Assembly: GCA_021613375.1 (NCBI GenBank)
Contig: CM038704.1
Span: forward strand, 6,152,538 to 6,216,537
DNA: 64,000 nt
Source of the DNA: Megaleporinus macrocephalus
Taxonomy: Eukaryota > Chordata > Actinopteri > Characiformes > Anostomidae
Direction of reading: 5' to 3'
Under the pieces are notes generated by a model that ran no database searches, was not told the DNA's origin, and saw nothing but the letters and a program-made list of their open reading frames with translations. Below, in pieces: positions 36,792 to 50,800 of the stretch (position 1 is the first letter of the stretch; every line of letters starts with the position of its first letter). The position numbers were made by a program, and so were the translations under genes.

Positions 36792-36975
36792 CCGTGTATA
36801 TATATATATATATATATAAAACCGGTCAAACATTTTTGTACATTACCAGTCAAAGGTTTAAGATCACTAAAGTTTATAGTAGTTAAAGTATACTACCAGT
36901 CAAATGTTTTAGAAGTGTTCTAAAACGCTTGACTGGTAGTGTATATGGTAACAACAACATGGAATATGTGTGTGT
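36632..36975. repeat. Second copy of the F fragment / (TA)n / 51-bp element block
   Basis: Repeat F fragment 36632-36718, TA runs to 36785, and a second 51-bp two-TIR element at 36891-36941, again 25+1+25, followed by the same gtatatggtaacaac flank as at 36171. Confidence 0.9.
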
Positions 36976-37588
36976 GTGTGTGTGTATTGGAGGCTGATTT
37001 GTCTGAAAAACTAACAAATAAAAGGTCTGTTTTAGATTATAAATGAATAAAATTGAGAAATAATGTAATAATGTCCTCATAACACATGATGATGATTATT
37101 GGATATTTCAACTAGATTTAAGATGATTTCACTTGCCAAGGAACCTTTTTGTTACACAGATTCGGTTAATTAGACCAACCCTGACTATGTAAGCAAGATT
37201 ACACCAGAAAGAAAAACAAACATTCACAAATCCTCTTCATACCGACGCTGATTAACCAAAGCAACATGTACCTTCAGCAAACATGATACAAGATATAGAG
37301 ATCCACCAAACCGTCCTCACAATGTCTGTACATGAAACAGTCCTAACAGGTTCTGGATTGTCCGCAGTGATGTAATACAGTAAGCTCTGGTCTCCTCCGT
37401 AGACCTTACATACACGTGGCATCCCGGTCACCTCCTCCACGGCTCAAAAGAGTTCAGACTTCTTACAAATGAAGTACTTTTTTTGACGTTGTCATAACAA
37501 TGACAGTTCCTGACCTCACAGGGACCATCTGACATGAGTGGAAAGTTCAGCTAACAGCACATGTTGGGTGAGATCATCAGCCAGGAAG

Positions 37589-37625
<37 letters not shown>

Positions 37626-37825
37626 CAGATAGGTTTGATATGTCAGCCTGATAACTACGCTTTCTTCAGCGTTCTGCTTTAGAGAAGATCAGTCGTCCAG
37701 TAACTAACAGAGCGCTTGTTGACAGAGATCTCACGTGTGTCCCAGCCAGACTGGTGCAGAGTCGTCCTACGCAATGCCGAGATTGAGATTTTGCTTTGAC
37801 TTCATGACTTTGCAAGTTCACCGCA
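36976..37825 (-). other. Downstream of angpt4 stop: probable 3' UTR and flank
   Basis: Contiguous with the last coding exon and largely unique apart from a (GA)n run at 37588-37621. Transcription of angpt4 proceeds towards lower coordinates here, so part must be 3' UTR. I could not place a polyadenylation site. Confidence 0.45.
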
Positions 37826-37986
37826 TCAGAAATCAGCTGGCCGGATCATCATGGCTGTGGATTTTAGGGAGTAGCTGGGGCCACGAAAGTGGTGCCACTT
37901 GATGCCATTGATCTTCCGTATGTTTTGGCCCGAGGTGTAGTACATGCCGTTCAAGTTGGAGAGGCCACAGGCATCGAACCACCAAC
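37826..37986 (-). CDS. angpt4: angpt4 terminal coding exon and stop (exon 9)
   Basis: 161 bp including the TGA stop (37828-37826), after a CTCTACAG acceptor. It encodes [17 protein letters not shown], then [16 protein letters not shown] and ends AMMIRPADF. This is the C-terminal P-subdomain that contacts Tie2 in the family. ACGLSNLNG (Leu rather than the Pro of angpt1 and angpt2) supports angpt4. The 3' UTR must extend to lower coordinates; I saw no convincing polyadenylation signal within the first several hundred bases. An AATAAA on the minus strand near 36455 is possible but distant. Confidence 0.95.
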
Positions 37987-38627
37987 CTGTAGAGCGAAGA
38001 AGTGAAGAAAGAACTTCAGTGAACATCCACAATAACGCCTTGACTGTTACAGCTAGGTCTTCAGTTCAGGCTGTGAAGGGCGACCTATTGTTTACCAGGG
38101 ACGTCTCTGAGGAGTGAAATTCCAGGAAATATGTAACAATTGAGAAACAGACACTCCCAGACTTTGAGGAATTGTTTCCCAAACTTCACAGAGAAGTGGC
38201 GAGCTCTGAAAGAGTTCACAACGTCTTGCCTCTTGGCTTTAACAGGTCAGTGACTTCCCTACCACAAGGGGCAGTATAGATATAACACAGCATCTCGCCA
38301 AGGAACATGAAATAAACAGGTTCTCTGTCTGTCTGTCTGTCTCACTCTTTCTCTGTCTTTCTCTCTCTCTGTCTCCATCTCTTTCTTGCTCTCTTTGTCT
38401 CTCTCTCTCTCTCTCTCTCCCTCCCTCTGCCTCTGTCTTTCTCTCTCTCTCTCTCTCCTTCTCTGTCTTTGTCTCTCTCTCTTTCTTTCTCTCTCTCTCT
38501 CTCTTTCATTCTCTCTCTTTCTCTCACACACTCTCTCTCTTTCTCTCTGTATCTCTGTCACTCACTCTCTCTCTGTCCCTCTCTTGTTCTCTATCTCTCT
38601 GTCTTTCTCTCTCTCTTTGTCTTTCTT

Positions 38628-38672
<45 letters not shown>

Positions 38673-38805
38673 CTCTCTCTGTATCTCTGTCTGTCTCTTT
38701 CGCTCTCTCTCTCTGTCTCTCCGTATATTTGTCTGTCTCTCTGTCTCTCTGTATATTTGTATGTCTCTCTCTGTCTGTCTCTCTCTTGGTCTATCTCTCT
38801 CTCTT

Positions 38806-38836
<31 letters not shown>

Positions 38837-41800
38837 TTCTCTTTCTCTCACTCTGTCTGTCTGTCTGTCTCTCTCTGTCTTTGTCTCTCTCTTTCTGTCT
38901 GTCACTCTCTTGGTCTCTCTTGATCTCTCTCTCTGTTTTTCTCTTTCTCTGTCTCTCTTTGTCTCTCTGTCTTTCTCTCTCTCTCTTGCCCTCTCTCTTT
39001 ACTGCTCTCTCTCTCTCTCTCTCTCTCCCTCTCCCTCTCTCCTTCTGCTGTTTCTTTTCCCTCCATTTCTGGGCAGACTCACTCTCTCAACAGACTTTAT
39101 GTGTGTTGAATGATACGCGTCCCTGCTGTGCCTGAAGTATCTCGTAACCTTTTAAAGCAAACTGTGATTCTTCTGAAGGAACCAGTCTGGCCCTCCTCAA
39201 AGAGACCCCCGTCAGCGTACGCGTGATTGAATTAATATCACTTTGCTCAATGCCTGTTTAGATTGGACTGGGTGGGATAAGAGGGTCCATCTTCAAGCTG
39301 TTTGATTATGAATGGCTATGAAAACACAGAGGGGCATTCGGAGGTCTCCGAATGGTTTTAAGACAATTAGGTTCAACACTGAGAATCACAATTAACACGG
39401 TATTTATGTTGGAGAGTGTTGGAGCCGCGGCTGAGCGCTGGTACTGTGTAAACTGTTTGAACAGAGCACGGCGTGCGGTATGAGTGCAGAGAAGACTGAA
39501 GTTCTGGAATGTGTTTTCACTTTTGGAGTTTGAGGGACGGCTTCGTTTAATTAGCTGATTGCGGTGCTGAGTTAAGTAAATGTAATAAACCAGCAGGGAC
39601 TTGGGAATGACAGGGTGTAGACAGGGATCACATCTCATTGCTCATTGCGATGATTAAGCTGCTTTTGAGTGAAATCAGTTTTAAGGTTTGAAATCCAAAA
39701 TTATGTTGTTATTACTGGTTGGCCCTTAACTCAGACTAATAAATATGAATAATGCCGAAAGATACTGGACAAATGAAAGTGTCCACGTAATGCTCGGATT
39801 CAGTCCACAGGAATTCTGAGAAGAAGCAGGGATTAAAAAATATACTGTGGTTGGGGTTTAGTGTAAATGTAGGAGTTAGTGTTTAGTGTAAATGTAGGAG
39901 TTAGTGTTTAGTGTAAATGTTGGAGTTAGTGTTTAGGGTAAATGTAGAAGTTCGTGTTTAGTGTAAATGTAGGAGTTAGTGTTTAGTGTAAATGTAGGGG
40001 TTAGGGTTTAGTGTAAATGTAGAGGTTAGGGTTTAGTGTAAATGTAGGAGTTAGTGTTTAGTGTAAATGTAGGGGTTAGTCTTTAGTGTTAATGTAGGGG
40101 GTTAGGATTTAGTGTAAATGTAGGAGTTAGTGTTTAGTGTAAATGTAGAGGTTAGGGTTTAGTGTAAATGTAGGGGTTAGGGTTTAGTGTAAATGTAGGG
40201 GTTAGGGTTTAGTGTAAATGTAGGGGTTAGGGTTTAGTGTAAATGTAGGAGTTAGTGTTTAGTGTAAATGTAGGGGTTAGTCTTTAGTGTTAATGTAGGG
40301 GGTTAGGATTTAGTGTAAATGTAGGAGTTAGTGTTTAGTGTAAATGTAGAGGTTAGGGTTTAGTGTAAATGTAGGGGTTAGGGTTTAGTGTAAATGTAGG
40401 GGTTAGGGTTTAGTGTAAATGTAGGAGTTAGTGTTTAGTGTAAATGTAGGAGTTAGGGTTTAGTGTAAATGTAGGAGTTAGGGTTTAGTGTAAATGTAGG
40501 GGTTAGGGTTTAGTGTAAATGTAGGAGTTAGGGTTTAGTGTAAATGTAGGGGTTAGTGTTTAGTGTAAATGTTGAGGTTAGGGTTTAGTGTAAATGTAGG
40601 AGTTAGTGTTTAGTGTAAATGTAGGGGTTAGTGTTTAGTGTAAATGTAGGAGTTAGGGTTTAGTGTAAATGTAGGGGTTAGTGTTTAGTGTAAATGTAGG
40701 AGTTAGGGTTTAGTGTAAATGTAGGGGTTAGTGTTTAGTGTAAATGTAGAGGTTAGGGTTTAGTGTAAATGTAGGAGTTAGTGTTTAGTGTAAATGTAGG
40801 GGTTAGGGTTTAGTGTAAATGTAGGAGTTAGGGTTTAGTGTAAATGTAGGAGTTAGGGTTTAGTGTAAATGTAGGAGTTAGTGTTTAGTGTAAATGTAGA
40901 GGTTAGGGTTTAGTGTAAATGTAGGGGTTAGGGTTTAGTGTAAATGTAGGGGTTAGTGTTTAGTGTAAATGTAGGAGTTAGGGTTTAGTGTAAATGTAGG
41001 AGTTAGGGTTTAGTGTAAATGTAGGAGTTAGTGTTTAGTGTAAATGTAGGAGTTAGTGTTTAGTGTAAATGTAGGGTTTAGGGTTTAGTGTAAATGTAGG
41101 AGTTAGTGTTTAGTGTAAATGTAGGAGTTAGTGTTTAGTGTAAATGTAGGAGTTAGGGTTTAGTGTAAATGTAGGGGTTAGTGTTTAGTGTAAATGTAGG
41201 AGTTTGGGTTTAGTGTAAATGTAGAGGTTGGGGTTTAGTGTAAAACCCCAACCTCTAGTATAGTGTTTAGTATATATGTAAATGTCCAGTAGTCTATATG
41301 CCAACATTTAATTGATCTCATAAAATCTTGTTTTGTTATCTTTGTTTATTTAATCTATTAGATGTAATTGTCAGATACTGGAGTGAAACGTGTGAGTCAC
41401 AGAAACCGTCCTCACCTCCCGTTAGCATTATCGCACACTTGCAGAGACAGTTGTCGTTGTCAGAGTCTCGGGTGCTGAAGCTGGTGCCATGCGATGCTAG
41501 GCTGCTTTGCTGTCCAGCTGTGCCACTGTAGCCTCTCAGCAAGAGTCTGGACAGGAGAAAACCAGCAATGACATCACTACAAAACTGGAGGAGTGACATG
41601 GCTATGGGCACACACTCTATATATTATTATCTTTTAAATCTATGAATCTATCTATTAATGTAATAATGCAGCTGTAGTTGAGTTGATTTTAGCTAATAGT
41701 GTATCAGATGATTTATAGAATATAAATGTTTGTATTAAAGTCTATTTTTGTATAGAGGCTTATTTTACATATAGTCCTATTATCAGAAATTCTCAGTCCT

Positions 41801-44800
41801 CTGTCTAAATCTCCTGGTACGGCCGCCAATCCAAGTTAAGGATGTTATTGGGTTAATTGGTTGTTAGGACACTCTTGCTCAATTGTGATGCACATCTGAC
41901 AAACATTCTACTAATAAGTGAGTATAAAAGGGAGAACAACATTCTAGGTTAGTTTAGTGTCTGAAGATCAGCAGTTGATGGCTTGCTGACCGACTCACAA
42001 TGACCAGAAAGAAATAACTTTCTTTAGAGACCCGTCAGTCCATTGTTGTGTTAAGGAAGAAGATACTCCATTAAAACAAGAACATTTCACTGTGATCCCA
42101 AACTTTTGAGCGGTAGTGTAGTTTACTTTCTAATAGAAGTCAATGGAACCAGAATTCTTTCCAAACTATTTTTTTATCATGAAACTTTCACACTACGTAA
42201 ACGACCATTGGCATGTTCAAATGTTGTAGAAAACTCAAAATCAACAAAAATGGATAAACATGTTTTTTATTGGACAGCAACGATATGCAGTCTCGTGCAT
42301 TCGATCAAATGAGGACCTGCAACTGGATACCAGACAGTGGATCACAAAACCTGACTGTCCAGCCCAAAACCAGACACCTGGCAACCCTGTAACCTGTAGC
42401 CTGTAGTCTTGTTGCTTGTAAAATTTCAGATTTTAATTGATTCCTAAGTACTTGATGAGTATGTGTTTTCTAAAAGAATTATAAAGAAAGAGTGTTTTAC
42501 ATACAGTGTTACGGTTTTAAGTGAGAGGCCATTGCAACGCAGCATGTACAAGTTTGAGCCAACCCCCGGATGTATATGGCAAACAGCAATGGACCTAGAA
42601 CTGACCCCTGGGGCATCCCCAAGCTGTTATCAGGGAGAATGAACCTCCATTACTAGTTAGCTAGAAAATGACATACAATTTATATTTTAATGATAGCTTC
42701 ACCTACACACCTCACTTTCACACTGCAGGGTTTATTAAAGCTGGACACGGAACTGATACCTGTACTGCTGCTTTTCGCTGGTCAGCTGAAATTTTTCGTA
42801 GAGTGAGTATGGCGCGTTCCCTTCCCAGTCCCTCAGCTCTACTCTGAGGGAATACTGAGAGCGACTGGTGATCAGGTGCACAACTTCGTTCCCCAGCCAG
42901 TGCTCTCCACCAGGGTCACCGAAGCCCTGAGGAAGAAACAACAGCAAGCACTTGATTGAGAGGTGCAATTAACCCTAGACACAATTTATTCATAGACAAT
43001 TATTTATTCATATACACTCTTTGTACACCATATGTCCAAAGCATTCGATAGAGGTGTATAAGACCCCCCAGCATTAAACTGTGGAGCAGTGGAACTGTGT
43101 TTTCTTGAAGCTCCATCCAGTAGCTTTGGAATAAGTGGTAGTGGTCCAGAGAACACAGTTCCACTCTTCCACAGTTTTATGCTGGAGGGCTTGAGCACGG
43201 TTGTAACAATTGGGCATGGTTGGAACATTGTTGTGAGGATTTGACTTTACTCAGCATTCACAAGAGCATTAGTGAGGTACTGATATTGGATGATGAGTTC
43301 TGGATCACTACATCTTATCCCAAAGCTGATGGATGAGATTATGTTCTCTGGAGTGATGGAGCTCCATTCAGTAGCTTTGGTATAAGTGGTAGTGGTCCAG
43401 AGAACACAGTTCCACTGTTCCACAGTTTAATGCTGGGGGGCTTGATATACCTCTAGTGAATGCTTGGTATTAGGCATGGTCAGAACATAGCTGTGAGGAT
43501 TCGACTGTACTCAGCATTCACAAGAGTGTAAGTGAGGTACTGATATTGGATGATCAGTTCTGGATCACTAAATATCACCCCAAAGCTAATGGATAGGACT
43601 GTGTTCTCTGGAGTGATGGAGCTCCATCCAGTGCCTTTGGGATGAGCAGTAGTGATCCAGAGAACACAGTTCCACTGTTCTACAATTTAATGCTGATATA
43701 CTTCCAGCGAATGCTTGGTATTAGGCATGGTTGGAACATTGCTGTGAGGATTTGACTGTACTCAGCATTCACAAGAGTGTAAGTGAGGTACTGATGTTGG
43801 ATGATCAGTTCTGAATTACTACAGCTCACCCCAAAGGTATTAGATGGAACTGTGTTCTCTGGACCGATGGAGCTCCATCAAGTATTTTTGGGATCATCCA
43901 ACATCATTAATGCTCTTGTGAACGCTGAGCACAGTCAAATCCTCACAGCAATGTTCCAACATCTAGCGTAAAGCCTTCCCAGAAGAATACACTTAGCAAA
44001 GTGGGGCAAATTCCCTATTAACACGCTTCATTTCAGAAAAAGCCCTGCTTTCTATACACGTTCAGACAGCTTCATGATAAGTCCAGACTATTTGTAAGGA
44101 GTGAAAACATTCAGAACGTCATGAGACGCTGGGGCTAGTGTTTTACAGCACGGCTGTTTTAGAGGGATCACACAGCGAATGCACCCGTCTTTATAAAAAC
44201 ACTACAAATGCTGGCAGTGACGCCAAGCTGTCAGATGCTGTTTCAGTCTCCATGTTTCATTCTTCGGCTGATTTGTTAGCTTATGTCACCGGCATGAAGC
44301 CAAACTCTTCATCAAGTCTTTCAGGGAATAAGTAAGAAAACATTTGGTAACTGTTCTCTTTCTGTATAAATATTATCTAGCCGTGCGCACACCATCTCAC
44401 GGACCAGCCTAATGCAAGGACAGAGTGTCCTCCCCGTTCGCAATACGAACAATGCAATGGCTCAGTAGATTAGCGGGTCCTGAGCCAGAGCCAGTGTTGC
44501 CTGGGTAACCTCTCGTAATGCTGCCGGGTGCCAGGGTTTGTGTTTGTGTGCGCACACTCACCATTTTGTACTCTTTCCAGCTTCGATTAAAGTCTACGCT
44601 GCCGTTGATTCTGCGCTGGAACACTGTCCAGCCTCCTCCACTGGTCTCCATATCGCAGAAGACCTATGATGACAACAACGTAGGTCAACATAGTTACTGG
44701 TCTGATCGGACTTTACAAAATAATAATCTATGTCTAAATCAAACATCCTGTTCCTTAATGCTAATTTCCATAAAAATGCACAAAAACTGACAAACAATTA

Positions 44801-47800
44801 CACACTTTATTTACATACGCTGTAGGGGCAAAAGTATGTGGACGCCTGACAATCTCACTTTTTTGAGCTCATTGGATTCCAATACCATATAAACCAAAAC
44901 ATGGTGTGTCTCCAAGCCTAGTGAGCGCCAGTAATCATGCTGTCTACTGAGGCACCTTATTTAGATTAGCTTCCTCAGCCGCTAAGACAATCCCATGATG
45001 CAACGCAGGCAGAACTTATTCCCAACATGGCGGACAAAAGTGGAGCTACTAGCGGAGAAGTCATCTTCAAATGTGAGTTATTTTGATTCTCTCTGGAGTT
45101 TTAATGTGTTTCTAGTCATATAATCACACAAAACAGTATTTTATTATCAACTCTGTAACGAGTGCTTCACCAGTTACAGTTTTATACTCGAGCCATTAGC
45201 ATTTATGCTAGCAGATTTCAATAATCTTATGAGGAGGGATGTCAGAGAGAACGCTGCCTACATAAACAGCTGCCTACATAGTCAATGCCTGGGTCTGGTT
45301 TTGAGACAGACCCATAGTTTATAAATATAAACAACAAATAACTGCATACTCTGGGTGTGTCTCAAAATCTAGTGAGTGTCTAAGTAGGCTGTCTAGGTAG
45401 CAGCTGTGTAAGTAGCAGTGTTCTCTCCTCATCTCTCCTCATAAAACAGATTACTGAGACGCTCTAGTTAGAGAGAGACTGCGTCACGGCTTGTTCTCAC
45501 ACACTGTAGCACGCGACTGGTGGTTCAGCTGGTTGCTAAGCTACCGGCCGGCATCCAAAACAATAGCCAAGGCTTAAAAATCCGCTAGCATAAATGCTAA
45601 TGGCTCAAGTATAAAAGTGTAAATGGTGAAGGACTCGTTACAGAGTTGATAATAAAATACTGTTTTGTGTGATTATATGACCAAAAACACATTAAAACTC
45701 CAGAGAGAATCAAAATAACTCACATTTTAAAACCACTTCACTGCTCCTAGATTAGCCTGTGTTGCATCATGGGATTGTCTTAGCGGCTGAGGAAGTGTTT
45801 GATGCTTTCTTAAAATCAGGTCTAAATAAGGTTTCTCAGTAGACAGTATGTTTAAGGTATGTAAGAATTGGGACAGTCTACATGTCGGGAGCGCATACTA
45901 TGATGTAAAATGCTGCCTATGTAGGAGCTCAGTAGGATTTGAGACAGACCCACAATAGCCTTTTATTAGCAACGAGTTGTTGGCCATTTTGCCGTGACGC
46001 AGTCTCTCTCTAACTAGAGCGTCTCAGTAATCTGTTTTATGAGGAGAGATGAGGAGAGAACGCTGCTACTTAAACAGCTGCCTACCTAGACAGCCTACTT
46101 AGACACTCACTAGGGTTTGAGACAGACCCGTAGTTCTCTTTATAAATAAAAACTGCACACTCTATGTACATACACTATATGACCAAAAGGATGTGAACAT
46201 ATGACCATGATAACTTAATGAGCTCGCTGGATTCAACAACCATATAGACCAACACTATATTCCAATTCATAAATATAAACAATGGGCAAATAAATGCACA
46301 ACTCATGTACATATAGTATTTGGGCAAAAGTATGTGGACATCTGACCGTCATACCTTTAAGAGCTTGTTGGATTCCAAAACCACATTTCTGTTCATGAAT
46401 ATAAACAATTGGCAAACAAATGCACAACTCATGCACATATAGTATTTGGGCAAAAGTATGTGGACACCTGACCACCTCACCTTTATGAGCTTGTTGGATT
46501 TCAAAACCATGTAAACCAAAACATATTCCTGTTCTTAAATATAAACAACATCTAGCAAATAATTGCACACCTTATGTACATACACTACATTGCCAAAAGT
46601 ATGTGGACGCCTGACCATCCCACCTTTTGGAGCTCATTGGATTCCAATACCATATAAACCAAAAATATATTTCTGTTCATAAATATAAACAACATTTGGC
46701 AAATAACTGCAACTCATGTACGTATAGTATTTGGGCAAATGTATGTGGACGTCTGACCATCATACCTTTAAGAGCTTGTTGGATTCCAAAACCACTTTTC
46801 TGTTCATAAATATAAACAATTGGCAAACAAATGCACAACCTATGTACATCACACTATGTATGGTCAAGAGTATGTGAACACCTGACCATCTAACCTTTAT
46901 GAGCTTGTTGGATTTCAAAACCATGTAAACCAAAACCATATTCCTGTTCTTAAATATAAACAACATCTAGCAAATAATTGCACACATTATGTACATACAC
47001 TATACTGCCAAAGGTATGTGGATGCCTGACCACACCTTAATGTATTCCAAAACCATATAAACCAAAATTATATTCCTGATCATAAACTATTGGCCAGCAG
47101 TTGCACAACTTATGCACATACACTATATGGCCAAAAGTACGTTGACAACTAACCATCACAACTTTAAGAGCCTTGTTGGATTCCAAAACCAAAAAAAAAA
47201 GAAAAACCAGAAGATGTCTTTATCTCCCAGTGGCTGTTGCCAAACGCTGATGTTGCTGGTGGGACTGTATTGGTATGGGCAGCGATTTCATGACAGTCGT
47301 TAGGCCTGATGATTGCTATGCATATAATAGCCTGTGATAGCCAAAGAATTGAAGGCCAGTTCTTGGACAAGGTGCACTCTATTGTGCAAACACTGTTCCC
47401 TCAAGATGTTGCGTATTCCAAGATGATTCCATGTGCTAAACACATTAGCAAATTGTTTCTTGACCACCAGGACAAAAAAGCCTTTATGATTTAAACATCA
47501 TTCCACGTTATGGGAGGTCCTGGAGAGCAAAGTCTGTTTTTTTCTTTTTCATCCCTAATATAACTAAAAGCTTCACTTCTTGATGAATGTTTCAGTGTCC
47601 CTCTACACACAGATCAAAGACTTGTATGGTAACATTTTTGACACTGTTTGGGCAAAAGTTGGCAAAAAGTCTTTTGGGGTACCTAATATTAGGATGTTCT
47701 GGTCCATAAGTAACAGGACAGTGATGATTGTTTTGGCTCTGCAGTCTATTTTATTTATTTGCATCCGTATGTGGTATACAGAAACATTCATTAATCTATT

Positions 47801-50800
47801 AAATCACTTATACTTATGATCCTATCACAGCAATCATTGGGCAGAAGGCAGGAAACACCCAGGCCAGACCAGACACAGGGTGTCTCAAAACCTAGTGGGC
47901 TCCTACATAGGCAGCATGTAGACTGTCCCAATTCTTACATACCTTAAACATGCTGTCTACTGAGGAACCTTATTTAGACCTGATTTTAAGGAAGCATCGA
48001 ACGCTTCCTCAGCCGCTAAGACAATCCCATGATGCAACGCAGAGCATTTTGCAGTTTTATACTTGAGCCATTAGCATTTATGCTATCGGATTTTTAAGCC
48101 TTGGGCTATTGTTTTGGATGCCGGTCGGTAGCTTAGCAACCAGCTAAACCACCGGTCACAGGCTGCAGTGGGCGGGAACAAGCCGTGACGCAGTCTCTCT
48201 CTAACTAGAGCGTCTCAGTAATCTGTTTTATGAGGAGAGATTAGGAGAGAACGCTGCTACTTACACAGCTGCCTATCTAGACAGCCTACTTAGACACTCA
48301 CTAGGGTTTGAGACAGACCCACAGTCACACTTTGGGGAAATTTAGCCTTTCCAATCAGCCTGATTCCATGTTTTTGGACTTTGGGACAAAACCCGAATGG
48401 AGGTGAACATGCAAACTCCACACAGAGAGGACTCTGGTTGTCTGGCAAGGGGAATCAAACCCAGACCCCTCTTGATGCAAGATGACAGCACTCCCCCACT
48501 ACCATGTCAACCCTGTTATGTCCTGTGTCTCCCCCCTCTCTCTTTCTCTCTCTTGTTTCTAATTAGGTGCTCCGTGATTGCCGTGTGACGTCCTGTTTCC
48601 CTGCTATGTGATTGGCTGGTTCCGTCGGCGCATGTTGTCAAAAGGTGTCTGCTACATCAGGAAAGGGGCGTGCTTTTTTTATTCTTTTTTGATTGGCTGC
48701 CCTCCCGCCAGTCCAACAATTTGTTGGTTTTCTTTTGTTGTGAGGCTATGTATTTGGTTGGGTTTTTTTTCTTTGTAAGTTATTATTATTATTATTATTT
48801 TTGAAGGAATGTAGGGGTGACCTGCTCTTTTGATTGAACTTGTTTGTCTGTGTTTATGGTTAGAGTAGTTAGGAGAAGTGTTTTTGTAATTTGGTTTATT
48901 TTCTTTTGTTAGTGTATTTAGTGATTCTTTTTTTCCCTTTAGAGTTTTGTTTGTTATTTTGGGCCTTGGGTCACCCTGAAAAGAGAGATCCTTCTTTTTC
49001 TTATACTGGGTATAAAATTTCAGAACGAAATAAAACTAAATCAAGCAATAAATGACAAACTTTGCAATAGTAATTGTGGTTTTGTTATTATTCTTTTTTT
49101 TTGCTTCATCAATTTAAACAAATTATATTAGTTTGGTCTGGCAGCTGAGCGGGCAGCCTCGCTTTCTCTTTTGTTGCTTCTTACCCCTAGAAGAAATAAC
49201 AAACCCACATTAAAACAATGGACACACTGACCTGAGAGGGGAATTCCACCTATTTTTCAAAAATCTCTGAGTGGTCTGATGTGAAATGGTCTGTGTTCAG
49301 ACATGTGAAGCATTTCGCACCTATTAAAGCTTCTACACAGAAGGATATTATATATCTTTGCTGTCCAAAGAAAAACGAGTATCTGGCAACTTTAAAACGC
49401 AACTTTACAATGCAAGTCAATGGAACCAGAATGTTTTCCAAGCTCTTTTGGAGCATTTCTATTGGTCCATTCATCATGAAACTCTTACAGGATATAAAGA
49501 GCAGTGGTCGTGTTCAAATGATATAGAAAAATAAAAATCAACAGATGGTGACAATACAATGCTTATGAAAACTCTGCCTGACATCTGAGTTCTGAGTAAA
49601 CTGTTACTATAGTCTCTATTTTATATATAAACACTCAGGAGACATGGGTAGATTCACTGGTGGTTTAGATAGTAGATACAATCTCTGTATTTATGTTGGA
49701 GACCCCTGGCTCCCATTAGCTCCACAGTAAAGAGCATCTGAGTCTCTATAATCAATCATTTCACACCAAGATACAACAAAAAGAGACTATTTAAAAATGA
49801 ATCTCCTCTGCAGGGAGAACGTCTTACACACTCTGAGTAGTGATTACATCTCTATATTCAAATTAAGTCTAAATGTAAATTATACACTTAAATTTAAACA
49901 TGAATTCATTTTATTCTTTGTGCTTTGGATTCAATGACTGATGAAACTCTGCAACCCAGACACTCCAGCTATCCTGCCAGCTCTGCATAGCAGCTGTTTT
50001 ATGTTCCTGCTAGTGGCACCACTTCTTGTCTACAGCAAACTCACTGGCGCTCAGACTGGGTGACTGATTTGGACAGTTAAGAGCATTCCACTTTTGGGCC
50101 ATCCAAAAATTCCACAAAGTAGCTCCAGTAGCTCCAGTAGTTCGTTTCCAGCCATCGTCCTTCTGCGAGATGAAGGATCATCCACTGAGTACTGAAGCAC
50201 TGGCCTGAATCTCAGTACTTTTAACCTATTAAACATGCCTCACACATCTGCGGCAGAGCATTCAGAGACTTTGCTAAGGGGTTCCTTTTATCAGACTTAA
50301 ATCTGACACCAAAGTAGTGGGTGGGTGTGCCTGTCAATTGTGGTCAGTAAAATGGACCAGCATATGAAGTTAGAGCTTTCTGTGAGCTACTGTGTTTCCT
50401 ATCACTGCCTAAAAGAAGCTCAATGCTGTTTGAGTAGCTGGTGTTTATTTATAAGAGTGTGGAAGTTTAATAGTAGGCTTTTAGTGTGCAGTAGTGTTAA
50501 TCTTCCCAAGTTCACTCATGTCACTCCACTGCTGCACTCCCTTCACTGGCTTCCTGTAGCTGCTCGAACTCAGTTTAAAGTTCTGATGCCTACAAAGCCA
50601 AGAATGGACCAGCTCCTCCTGAACTTATGTCAATGGTCAAAAGTCGATCCATACCTCGAGCCCTTCACGCTTCAAGTATGGCTCGACTTGACCCGCCATC
50701 TCTCAAAATTCATGGAGGACACGCAACAAGACGCTTCTCTGTCCTGGAGCCCAGATGTTGGAACGAACTTCCATTGGCTGTCCGAACAGCAAACTCTCTC

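Noticed and set aside
38259..39135. Leu/Ser-rich (249 codons) and Arg/Glu-rich proteins
   Set aside because: Purely (CT)n/(GA)n composition, open in many overlapping frames, inside an angpt4 intron.
50325..50430. ATG start of a 165-codon gene before the LINE fragment
   Set aside because: The frame only becomes meaningful at the LINE reverse-transcriptase tail and is frameshifted within it; the start is fortuitous.
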